Shown: in pieces, positions 17,323 to 24,691 of the stretch
How the letters are laid out: every line of letters begins with the position of its first letter
Numbering within the stretch: the first letter of the stretch is position 1
Assembly: GCF_021654775.1 (NCBI RefSeq)
Contig: NZ_AP025343.1
Coordinates: forward strand, 1,054,001-1,118,000
Reading direction: 5' to 3'
Source: Paenibacillus azoreducens
GTDB taxonomy: Bacteria; Bacillota; Bacilli; Paenibacillales; Paenibacillaceae
DNA: 64,000 nt
Made by a program: the position numbers and the translations under genes
Notes under the pieces: model-generated
Told to the model about the DNA's origin: nothing
The model's input: only the letters and a program-made list of their open reading frames with translations
Database searches by the model: none

Positions 17323-17404
17323 CGGGAAACGACAGTGCAATATGCAAAGGAAAAGGCAGCGATCACTTAGATCAGCTGCCTTTTCTCAACTAACGGGCAG
17401 TTTA
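17317..17404. repeat. Dispersed repeat family C, copy 1, with built-in terminator
   Basis: It is bounded by GCTAACGGG (17318) and CTAACGGGCAG (17390), with a hairpin between: AAAAGGCAGC (17351-17360) pairs with GCTGCCTTTT (17375-17384). The same plan recurs at 18930-19020. A partial match (TTACGGGCAGGATAG) lies near 16755. The hairpin can terminate the DinB transcript. Confidence 0.6.
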
Positions 17405-17499
17405 CGTTAATTACGAGTGGGTTTTCGAGTATTATGCAGTTTTCTAATATACAAGATTGACATCTGAATTCTAACTGGATAAAATGAAAAAAATTAGGA

Positions 17500-17735
17500 A
17501 AAAATACGAATGAAAACGATGAATGAACAAGATATGCTACATTTCGTTCAGAGAGGGATGTTTTGGTGTGAAATCCCACGAAACTTAGTATATTGCCGGT
17601 TCAGGAGTGCGGTTAATACCCGCCGGTTTGACTCGTTATAGTCAACAAGAGCTGATTGTTTCGCTATGCGCGAGGACAATAACTTGGGTGGTACCGCGAT
17701 TAAAATCGTCCCAATTTTTGGGACGGTTTTTTTGT
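17500..17735 (+). promoter_or_regulatory. T-box riboswitch (tRNA-sensing leader)
   Basis: The T-box sequence GGGTGGTACCGCG lies at 17686-17698 and a terminator (CGTCCCAATTTTTGGGACGG plus T-run) at 17707-17733. Upstream, AGAGAGGGATGTTTTGGTG has the Stem I terminal-loop arrangement with GGTG. The specifier could not be assigned with confidence; an Ala codon GCC is present on the 3' side of Stem I (near 17595). The only gene behind it is a truncated alaS-like frame, which points to alanine tRNA sensing. Confidence 0.85.
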
Positions 17736-17770
17736 TGTAAAAATATTCGGAATGGAACGGGGGAATATTG

Positions 17771-17908
17771 ATGAAATTGTATACATCCGATGAAATTAGA
17801 ACACAGTTTATTCGGTTTTTCCAAGCCAAGGGTCATGAAGTCATTTTAAGTGCTTCTGTTATACCCGATAACGATCCAACAGTTCTGTTTAGGACAGCGA
17901 GAGAATAA
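17771..17908 (+). pseudogene. Alanyl-tRNA synthetase stub (first 45 codons)
   Basis: ATG at 17771, with GGGGG 7 bases upstream, opens MKLYTSDEIRTQFIRFFQAK, then GHEVILSASVIPDNDPTVLF. This aligns with the AlaS N-terminus, the start of the class II catalytic core. The frame changes to RTARE and stops at TAA 17908, where AlaS would continue with NAGMNQFK. AlaS has about 880 residues, so this is a stub. Nothing AlaS-like was found in the next 100 bases in any forward frame I read. It may be a dead gene, or a leader-controlled peptide. Confidence 0.75.
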
Positions 17909-17940
17909 TTGTGGTTAATCAAGAAGTCGACGGCATTACA

Positions 17941-17993
17941 TAACACCATATTCATGCATCGGGCATTCGCCCTCGGTCCGGTAGACGTTAGAA
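17941..17993 (+). repeat. Cassette-boundary-like repeat, copy 1
   Basis: The stretch starts with TAACACCATATTCATGCATC, has an inner GGGC-ATTC-GCCC hairpin and ends with GTTAGAA. The opening 23 bases recur at 18786, directly after the next gene. The TAAC...GTTA ends give it an attC-like outline, but the consensus fit is incomplete. Confidence 0.4.
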
Positions 17994-18017
17994 GTTCATA
18001 GTTTAGGAGGAGTCTAT

Positions 18018-18788
18018 ATGATGTTAGAAAAAGTTATAAATAGAATTGTAATTCAAAGTGAATATAAGGATTTTGTTGATAAGTATATAGATAATATACT
18101 TACCGAATTTAAAGGTAAGATTCATAGCATCTATATGTGTGGCTCGATTCCAAAAGGAACTGCTAAACCTTTTAAGTCAGATGCAGATTTTACTATTGTA
18201 TGTGTAAATCCCAAAGATATTGATTACGAAAGATTGTCAAATATTAATGACAGTCTTTTGAAAGAATATCCAGTATTAACTAAGATTGATACGACAATTT
18301 GCTCGATTGACGATGTATTAAGTAAACCAAATGATTGGGGTTTTTGGGTAAAGATAATTTGTGTTTGCATATATGGTGATGACGTTGGTGAAAAAGTACC
18401 ACCGATAATTATTTCTCCAGAGTTCATTTTAGACTTAAATACAGAGACCAAGAAGGAAGTAGATCGTAGACATCGTTTACTTTCTAATGCTAGTGATAAC
18501 AAAATGAAAACTAGATATATTAAAGGTTACTCTAAGAGATTAATTCGTGCATTATACTCTTTGGTTTTAGAAGATACAGGTGTATGGCAAGATGACATTA
18601 TTAAGATGAAGAATGCCATATTAAACTATTGTGAGATTGACTCTGCTTTAGTTGATTATCTGTATGCTTGTTACTTGGATGGTAATAATGTACTTGTTGA
18701 AGAGTTTCTGGGAATTGCGGATGAAGTATATAGCTATTTTGAGAAGGCCTTAAATGCAATGGCTGCTTCCAGAACTTCCTTCGACTAA
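18018..18788 (+). CDS. Nucleotidyltransferase-domain protein (aminoglycoside ANT-like fold)
   Basis: The 256-residue protein has the polymerase-beta-like nucleotidyltransferase core. GSIPKGTAKPFKSDADFTIV (residues 42-61) supplies the GS motif and the paired metal-binding acidic residues, and DTTICSID may supply a third. A mainly helical C-terminal half follows. It could adenylylate a small molecule (antibiotic) or be a related unassigned transferase; the distance from typical ANT enzymes prevents a firm call. AGGAGG precedes ATGATG (either Met possible). It is AT-rich and lies between two near-identical short repeats, suggesting it moved as a unit. Confidence 0.7.
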   Translation: MMLEKVINRIVIQSEYKDFVDKYIDNILTEFKGKIHSIYMCGSIPKGTAKPFKSDADFTIVCVNPKDIDYERLSNINDSLLKEYPVLTKIDTTICSIDDVLSKPNDWGFWVKIICVCIYGDDVGEKVPPIIISPEFILDLNTETKKEVDRRHRLLSNASDNKMKTRYIKGYSKRLIRALYSLVLEDTGVWQDDIIKMKNAILNYCEIDSALVDYLYACYLDGNNVLVEEFLGIADEVYSYFEKALNAMAASRTSFD

Positions 18789-18876
18789 CACCATATTGAC
18801 GCTTCGGGTCACACTGAGAAGCGAGTGACCTCATCCAGCTCCCTAAGCCCGTCGGGACGTCACTGCATTAGGTGTT
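18786..18876 (+). repeat. Cassette-boundary-like repeat, copy 2
   Basis: It begins inside the stop codon of the nucleotidyltransferase gene with TAACACCATATTGACGCTTC and is bounded by AACACC and GGTGTT in inverse orientation. Inner pairing includes GGTCAC/GTGACC and CCCGTCGGG. Confidence 0.4.
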
Positions 18877-18929
18877 CGGCAAGCCTCACAACTATTAGCA
18901 GCGACTCTATTTAAAACATAAGACTATTG

Positions 18930-19020
18930 AGCTAACGGGGACACGATAGATCAATAAATAAATTAAAGACACGACTGCCATCATGGATCGGCAGTCGTGT
19001 TACGCTAACGGGCAGAATAG
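18930..19020. repeat. Dispersed repeat family C, copy 2, with built-in terminator
   Basis: It has the same plan as 17317-17404: GCTAACGGG at the left, GCTAACGGGCAG at the right, and between them ACACGACTGCC (18969-18979) pairing with GGCAGTCGTGT (18990-19000). The hairpin arms differ in sequence from copy 1 but are compensated, so the structure is conserved. Confidence 0.6.
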
Positions 19021-19573
19021 TGTAACAATGCATTATATTTATGATACGGATCACCGTAAATTGTTCTATAACTTATAGAACTTGCTAGCAGATTTCATGT
19101 TGCAAATTATGGTGAATTAATTATGAAATATTTCAGAACTAGAAGCGTAAGATTATGACACAAATATAACCTTTTAAATTCCTCTTTTTCGAAGAGTATA
19201 GTTTTTGAAATGCTCCTTCGGGGCAGAGGGAACTGAGTTGGCTTCTGACACCCTGTTTTAGAGTGGGGGTATGGGGGGGCTAGGACGCATCAGAATGAAT
19301 TCTAAGCAGTCTGACGAGGTGGTAAGTGGTGGTGGGGGGTTACATCTTTTTCGTGTTTGTTGTTTTCAGAAATGCCATATGCACATCCATCGACCGACTT
19401 TCAAGCGATACGATAACAAGTAAAATATAGTAGGTTAGAGGTAATTGCAATTTACATTCACGTAATGTAAAATTACTTGATGGAAAAAACATGGAAGGGG
19501 TGGGAGTATGAGGTGGAAACGGAAGACTTTCATTCAATCGACTTGCGTAACTTCATATTTCCATTCAATTAGG
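19021..19573. other. Gene-free AT-rich gap with a G-rich tract
   Basis: I see no supported gene here. A G-rich stretch on the plus strand (about 19264-19340) contains GTGGGGGTATGGGGGGG and GGTGGTGGGGGG separated by about 60 bases. The rest is AT-rich with no recognisable motif. Confidence 0.4.
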
Positions 19574-19604
19574 ACACTAAAGCATTTATTGCTTTAGTGT
19601 TTTT
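19574..19604 (+). terminator. Terminator just before the UMP kinase paralogue
   Basis: ACACTAAAGC pairs with GCTTTAGTGT around ATTTATT, followed by TTTTATTTT. The next gene starts only 21 bases later, so its mRNA must begin within or after this hairpin, or the hairpin is an attenuator. Confidence 0.7.
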
Positions 19605-19624
19605 ATTTTATGGGGGTGGAATAT

Positions 19625-20362
19625 TTGTCAAGGTACAAAAGGGTTCTCGTTAAGCTAAGTGGTGGAGCAGTTGCTGGTAACTCTGAATTTGGTTTTGAGC
19701 CAGAAAGGTTAGACCATATTGCTGATGAAATTATGTCAGTAGTAAACTTAGGCGTTGAAGTATCGTTAGTTATAGGTGGAGGTAATATTTTCCGAGGTAA
19801 TATGGCGGAAAGCTGGGGGATAGAAAGGGCAGAAGCTGATAACATTGGAACGCTTGCGACTGTAGTAAATAGTTTAATGCTTCGTGGAGTTCTTAAAGCC
19901 AAGACCAAAAAGGAAGTACGGGTTATGACGGCAATACCTATTACTTCAGTTGCAGAACCATACATCCGTCTAAGAGCAATCCACCATCTAGAAAAAGGCT
20001 ATATTGTAATTTTTGCAGGGGGGAACGGTCAACCTTACGTTACAACAGACTATCCTTCAGTACAAAGAGCCATCGAGGTTAATTGTGACGCTTTATTAGT
20101 TGCAAAGCAAGGTGTTGATGGTGTTCTTAATGCAGACCCTAAATTTGATAACGCTACAAGGAAATTTCGTTCGCTTCATTACAACGACGTTATAAAACAC
20201 AACTTAAAGGTAATGGACCAATCAGCTTTCATTTTGGCAAGAGACTACAATCTGCCAATGCATGTGTTTAACTTCGATAAACCAGGCTCGATGAAAGAAA
20301 TTTGTGAAGGTAAGAATAACGGTACAATAATTAGTGGTGAATCTGTATTAGAGTTGGAATGA
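19625..20362 (+). CDS. Second UMP kinase (PyrH-like), outside its usual operon
   Basis: The 245-residue product belongs to the amino-acid-kinase fold UMP kinases. It has VLVKLSGGAV, SLVIGGGNIFRG, TLATVVNSLML and ALLVAKQGVDGVLNADPK. PyrH converts UMP to UDP and is normally encoded between tsf and frr; here it stands alone in an AT-rich island. The usual STDTTAALRA segment reads TTDYPSVQRA, so it is a divergent paralogue. I chose TTG 19625, 5-7 bases after GGGGGTGG; ATG 19610 lacks a ribosome site. It could act as a resistant or specialised copy linked to a pyrimidine-type antimetabolite. Confidence 0.8.
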   Translation: MSRYKRVLVKLSGGAVAGNSEFGFEPERLDHIADEIMSVVNLGVEVSLVIGGGNIFRGNMAESWGIERAEADNIGTLATVVNSLMLRGVLKAKTKKEVRVMTAIPITSVAEPYIRLRAIHHLEKGYIVIFAGGNGQPYVTTDYPSVQRAIEVNCDALLVAKQGVDGVLNADPKFDNATRKFRSLHYNDVIKHNLKVMDQSAFILARDYNLPMHVFNFDKPGSMKEICEGKNNGTIISGESVLELE

Positions 20363-20435
20363 ATATGTCTGAAATACTACTCTCTCTTGATTTAGCGAAA
20401 CACTAATTCCATAAAAGAGAAGTCCTAAGCAAAGA

Positions 20436-20466
20436 AACCACTCCATTGTCGGAGTGGCTTATTCTT
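20436..20466 (+). terminator. Rho-independent terminator
   Basis: CCACTCC pairs with GGAGTGG, followed by CTTATTCTTT, 76 bases after the UMP kinase stop. Confidence 0.7.
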
Positions 20467-20524
20467 TATATGCTGATGTATATTTTATGGTCAAACTGTA
20501 CTTTGTGTTTAGATACATTACGGT

Positions 20525-20629
20525 GAACCGTACCACAAGTGATGGTAAAACATATTAAACACGAGATTGTACTAGACAGTTACTACATAAGCAAGCTATT
20601 ACGAGAACCGTATCACAAATAGTGGTAAA
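20525..20629. repeat. Pair of 25-bp direct repeats with inner dyad
   Basis: GAACCGTACCACAAGTGATG (20525 onward) and GAACCGTATCACAAATAGTG (20605 onward) are each followed by GTAAA, and are 80 bp apart. Each has an ACCAC/GTGGT-like dyad. They lie 210-315 bases upstream of the AraC-GyrI gene and could be regulator sites. Confidence 0.45.
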
Positions 20630-20839
20630 GCGGAGGGTGGAAGTAACAATTAGTACAAAAGAAATACCTTTCGTATCATAGACGGAGTTTTATTTCAGAT
20701 GTATCTGAGTTTGGTCTATATCTTGAAATATCAATCTTGAGAAACCTTAATATAAGTTGTTCCGATAAATTCCGTATATAAAATATCGAGCGGATAATAA
20801 TTTACACCGATAAAATGTATTTGTAAAGGAGGGAAATGA

Positions 20840-21721
20840 GTGTTACAACAACTCAATAATTTAATGGACTACATTGAAACACATTTGACGGAAGAAATCT
20901 CTGGAAAAGATATATCAAAAATTGTAGGACTATCTGATTATCATTTTAAAAGAATGTTTTCGTATATGGCTGGAATGTCATTGAATGAGTATATCAAGAA
21001 AAGGAGACTATCAGTTGCAAATGTTGAATTAATTAACGGAGCAAAAGTGACAGATATTGCCTATAAATATGGTTTTCAATCTATAGAAGGATTTTCAAGA
21101 GCCTTTCGTGAATGGAGTGGTTTTCTGCCTTCAGAAGTAACTAAAAACAAAATACAAAAATCATTTCCCAAATTTTTATTCTTTATAGATATAAGAGGAG
21201 GAATATCAATGGAATTCAAAATTGAAAAGAAAGAGAAGTTTAATATCGTAGGTGTATCGAAAAGAGTACCCATTCAATTCGAAGGTGTAAATAATGCTAT
21301 CTTAGAACTAGCCCAGTCAATTACCGAACAACAAAGAAATGAAATGCATCAATTAGCTGATTTATATCCTCATCAAGTCTTGAATGTATCTTATGATTTT
21401 GACGATGGTTTCTTAGAAGAAAAAGGATACTTGACTCATATGATTGGTTTTGCAACTACAAAAGAAAATACATTTGATGATTTAGAACAACTTTCTATTG
21501 AAGAAAGTTTATGGGCAATTTTCCCCAATCAAGGACCATTTCCTGTTACGCTTCAAGAAACTACCGCTAAAATTTATTCTGAATGGTTGCCTTCTTCAGA
21601 TTATGAAGTATCAGATATACCTGGGATTTCTTTTACAAAGCACAGTGGTACTTCGGAAAATGTATATAGTGAAATTTGGATGCCAGTAAGAAAAAGGAGA
21701 GAGATAAATTTAGCTGATTAA
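20840..21721 (+). CDS. AraC-family regulator with GyrI-like effector domain
   Basis: The 293-residue protein has an N-terminal AraC DNA-binding domain (about 3-105; ISGKDISKIVGLSDYHFKRM and a second helix-turn-helix with VTDIAYKYGFQSIEGFSRAF). A GyrI-like/SRPBCC-type ligand domain follows (about 122-290, starting MEFKIEKKEKFNIVGVSKRV). Relatives (Rob/SoxS-like, YdeE) sense hydrophobic small molecules and control drug-response genes. It starts at GTG after AAAGGAGGG. It is AT-rich and ends at a strong terminator. Confidence 0.85.
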   Translation: MLQQLNNLMDYIETHLTEEISGKDISKIVGLSDYHFKRMFSYMAGMSLNEYIKKRRLSVANVELINGAKVTDIAYKYGFQSIEGFSRAFREWSGFLPSEVTKNKIQKSFPKFLFFIDIRGGISMEFKIEKKEKFNIVGVSKRVPIQFEGVNNAILELAQSITEQQRNEMHQLADLYPHQVLNVSYDFDDGFLEEKGYLTHMIGFATTKENTFDDLEQLSIEESLWAIFPNQGPFPVTLQETTAKIYSEWLPSSDYEVSDIPGISFTKHSGTSENVYSEIWMPVRKRREINLAD

Positions 21722-21743
21722 TTACAACCTATTGTAAAATATC

Positions 21744-21796
21744 CCTCCCAAGGTAACATCAACAACAATTTACCTTGGGAGCGGATTTTATTTTGG
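21744..21796 (+). terminator. Rho-independent terminator
   Basis: TCCCAAGGTAA pairs perfectly with TTACCTTGGGA around a 13-base loop, followed by GCGGATTTTATTTT. Confidence 0.8.
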
Positions 21797-21847
21797 AGCA
21801 ACTGAGTTGGAGAAAAGTGCGAGACTGGAACGAGCGACGCCCGGCAC

Positions 21848-22621
21848 GTGCACGACGATCTGCGCAAAGTGTACGATGAAATTGTCGATCAGACGATGTT
21901 TAAATTTATTAGCGGTGACGACAAAATCTATACCTCGCAAGATTACGAGAGTTATTTGCAGACGCAACGCACCCTTTTGGATGACACCCTGACCGAGCAT
22001 TTGATCCAATCGGTACGAAGCGGTAATGAGGAGAGAATGCTAAGTACGTTGGAGGAACTGTTTCTCCAGCTGCAGACGATGAAATATTCGGAGTGCAAAT
22101 TCCAGCTGAGTCTCCTGTTTTTCACCATCGTCAAATCGTTCAATAAGCTGACATCCATCCAGAGCGTTGATAGCATTGAAAATCATTTGAAACACTTTTC
22201 CACGTTAAGTGAGGTTAGCGATTGGCTGAAAGAAGAGCTTCTGAGGATCATACACCTGCTTACGAGCCAGAAGGGATTCAGCCGGAAAGATAAAGTCGTT
22301 GAGGAGATGGTAGAGTACGTGCACTATCATATTCATGATCCGATGCTTTCAGTCGATGAGATTGCCGAACATGTCTCCTTGTCAAAAAAATACGTGCGTC
22401 AATTGTTTGACGAGGTGCGGGGCGTTTCGTTATCGAGCTATATCTTGAACGCGCGTATTGACAAAGTGAAGGAGCTGCTGAGGAACACGGATCTGCCTAT
22501 CACGGATATTTCTCAACAATCGGGATTCCAGACGAAAAGCCACTTCTTCAAGGCGTTTAAGAAAGCGATGGGCATGACCCCAAGTCAATACAGACTCAGT
22601 TCAAATGAAGCGAATGCATAA
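21848..22621 (+). pseudogene. C-terminal half of a large AraC-family (YesN/membrane) regulator
   Basis: The 257 readable residues are the C-terminal part of the roughly 750-residue regulators that normally precede sugar ABC operons in Paenibacillus. A helical linker (about 1-150) leads to an AraC domain (about 152-250) with LSVDEIAEHVSLSKKYVRQL and LPITDISQQSGFQTKSHFFK. The N-terminal membrane/sensor part is absent: the frame is closed by TGA 21803, just after the terminator of the previous gene. The only starts are a GTG without a good ribosome site. It may still be expressed as a DNA-binding fragment. The break marks the right edge of the AT-rich island. Confidence 0.7.
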
Positions 22622-22662
22622 TCGGAAAGCCGTCTCCGTCCGGGGGCGGTTTTCGGGTTTTT
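22622..22662 (+). terminator. Probable terminator
   Basis: GAAAGCCG pairs with GGCGGTTTTC across a short GC-rich loop, followed by GGGTTTTT, directly after the truncated regulator. Confidence 0.5.
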
Positions 22663-22839
22663 ACGAACCGACTGGCAAAATCAGAACCCGCAAATTCGCC
22701 CTTTGAGAACCGGATTCGGACTATGAGAACTAGGCGGTTCGCCGGTTCCGGTGTTACAGTGACCGTGTAGAGAGGGCTGCGGGTACTGAGATTCCGTAGG
22801 TCCATTATTACAACCTTTAAGGAAAGGAGGGACAAACCA

Positions 22840-23775
22840 ATGAAATGGCAACGAAGATTCGGGCGGGGAGTGGTGGCTGAGTTTTCAAAAAATCGCTACT
22901 TGTATTTGCTGGCGCTTCCAGGCACATTGTTTCTTATCGTGTTTGCGTATATTCCTATGTCCGCGCATCTGCTCGCGTTTAAAGACTTCCGGCTATCGGA
23001 CAGGTTGTGGGGAAGCAAATGGGTTGGATTTGACAACTTCAGATACTTTTTCTCCGGAAACGATTGGCTTCGAGTAACTTACAATACGCTCTTCCTGAAC
23101 GGGCTGTTCCTAGTGTTCGGGCTTGGCTTCGCGGTTATGCTTGCTATCTTTTTAAGCGAGGTTATGAGTCCGTTGTTTAAGCGGGTTGCGCAATCATTTG
23201 TTTTTTTGCCTTACTTCATCTCATGGATTGTTATAAGCATGATGACGCAAGCCTTATTCAGCACATCGGAAGGGATTATTAACAAGACGCTAAATTCATT
23301 AGGATTTGAAGGGGTCGAGTGGTATTTGACTCCAAGTGTCTGGCCAGCTATTCTGACGATCATCTATATATGGAAGTTCGCGGGTTACAATTCGATCATC
23401 TTCCTAGCAGGGATAACGGGGATCTCCCCGGAATACTACGAAAGCGCTAAACTCGAAGGTGCAACTCGTTTTCAGCAGATTATCTACATTACTTTGCCGC
23501 TGCTCCGTCCCATTATCCTGTTAATGTTGTTGCTCGGTGTTGGCCGTATCTTTTACGGTGATTTCGGTATGATTTACGCAATTGTGGGTGATATCGGAGT
23601 TCTCTATCCGACGACGGACGTCATCGATACCTTTGCGTATCGCGCTTTACGTCAGTTGGGCAACTTTAGCACTTCTTCGGCGGTTGTTCTTTATCAATCC
23701 GTCATGGGACTAATCACCGTAGTTATCTTTAATGCAATTGCCAAGAGAATCGACACAGACTCCAGATTATTCTAA
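22840..23775 (+). CDS. Sugar ABC transporter permease, LplB type
   Basis: The 311-residue protein has six membrane helices and the permease EAA-like loop YYESAKLEGATRFQQIIYIT near residue 205, where the ATPase docks. LplB/YtcP-type importers bring in complex oligosaccharides and use an ATPase encoded elsewhere (usually MsmX). AAGGAGGG precedes the ATG. It is the first gene of a three-gene operon with the next permease (3-base gap) and the solute-binding lipoprotein. Confidence 0.92.
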   Translation: MKWQRRFGRGVVAEFSKNRYLYLLALPGTLFLIVFAYIPMSAHLLAFKDFRLSDRLWGSKWVGFDNFRYFFSGNDWLRVTYNTLFLNGLFLVFGLGFAVMLAIFLSEVMSPLFKRVAQSFVFLPYFISWIVISMMTQALFSTSEGIINKTLNSLGFEGVEWYLTPSVWPAILTIIYIWKFAGYNSIIFLAGITGISPEYYESAKLEGATRFQQIIYITLPLLRPIILLMLLLGVGRIFYGDFGMIYAIVGDIGVLYPTTDVIDTFAYRALRQLGNFSTSSAVVLYQSVMGLITVVIFNAIAKRIDTDSRLF

Positions 23776-23778
23776 GGT

Positions 23779-24654
23779 GTGGTTGAATTGCGGGAACGCG
23801 CATTTGTTGTCATGATGTACACCGTTTTGGTGATATTTGCTCTTGTTTGCTTTCTTCCGTTTTGGCTTGTCATTATTAACTCATTCGCAACCGAGACCAG
23901 CATCCAGACGCAAGGCTATCAGTTTTTTCCTCGTAGCTTCAGTCTGAGTGCATATGAATATTTGTTCTCGGGGAAGCAATTGTTTAACAGTTACAAAGTG
24001 ACGCTGTTCGTAACAACCGTCGGAACGTTATTAGCCGTCTTCACCACGGCAACGTATGCTTATACTTTGTCTCATCCTAGAGTTAAGTATCGAAATATTC
24101 TTTCGTTTCTGACTTACTTTACGATGCTGTTCGGAGCCGGCTTGGTCGGATTTTACATGCTTATAGCAAATTGGCTGGGTTTGAAGGATTCGATTTGGGC
24201 GCTTATTTTGCCTTACCTGCTGAATCCGTTTTATGCTTTCATCCTAGTCTCGTATTTTCGCACGCTGCCTTTCGAAATGAATGAAGCGGCTACGGTGGAC
24301 GGCGCTAATGATCTGGTTATTTTCTTCCGCGTTATCTGGCCGATTTCAACTCCTATTATCGCTACGGTCAGCTTGTTTTACGCGCTTAGTTATTGGAACG
24401 ACTGGTGGTTGTCGCTGCTGTTCGTTGACAATTACAAACTGCATCCGCTGCAAATGATGATTCGCCAGTTGATGTCCAATCTGAATGCAAAGGCGTACGT
24501 GGCTGGAAGTGGAACCAATTACAACATCGTTGTGCCTACCTTAGGAATGCAGCTCGCGATTGTATGCGTGACGATCGGCCCGATTTTGTTTGTTTATCCG
24601 TTCATTCAAAAATATTTTGTCAAAGGCATTACGATTGGAGCTGTGAAAGGGTAG
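23779..24654 (+). CDS. Sugar ABC transporter permease, YtcP type
   Basis: The 291-residue partner permease has six predicted helices and the EAA loop EMNEAATVDGANDLVIFFRV near residue 170. It starts at GTG, only 3 bases after the previous stop and with a weak AAGGT, so translation is probably coupled. The C-terminal YPFIQKYFVKGITIGAVKG ending is typical of the family. Confidence 0.92.
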   Translation: MVELRERAFVVMMYTVLVIFALVCFLPFWLVIINSFATETSIQTQGYQFFPRSFSLSAYEYLFSGKQLFNSYKVTLFVTTVGTLLAVFTTATYAYTLSHPRVKYRNILSFLTYFTMLFGAGLVGFYMLIANWLGLKDSIWALILPYLLNPFYAFILVSYFRTLPFEMNEAATVDGANDLVIFFRVIWPISTPIIATVSLFYALSYWNDWWLSLLFVDNYKLHPLQMMIRQLMSNLNAKAYVAGSGTNYNIVVPTLGMQLAIVCVTIGPILFVYPFIQKYFVKGITIGAVKG

Positions 24655-24691
24655 TTGCCCGACTATTATTTGATCAGATGGGGGAAAGAGT

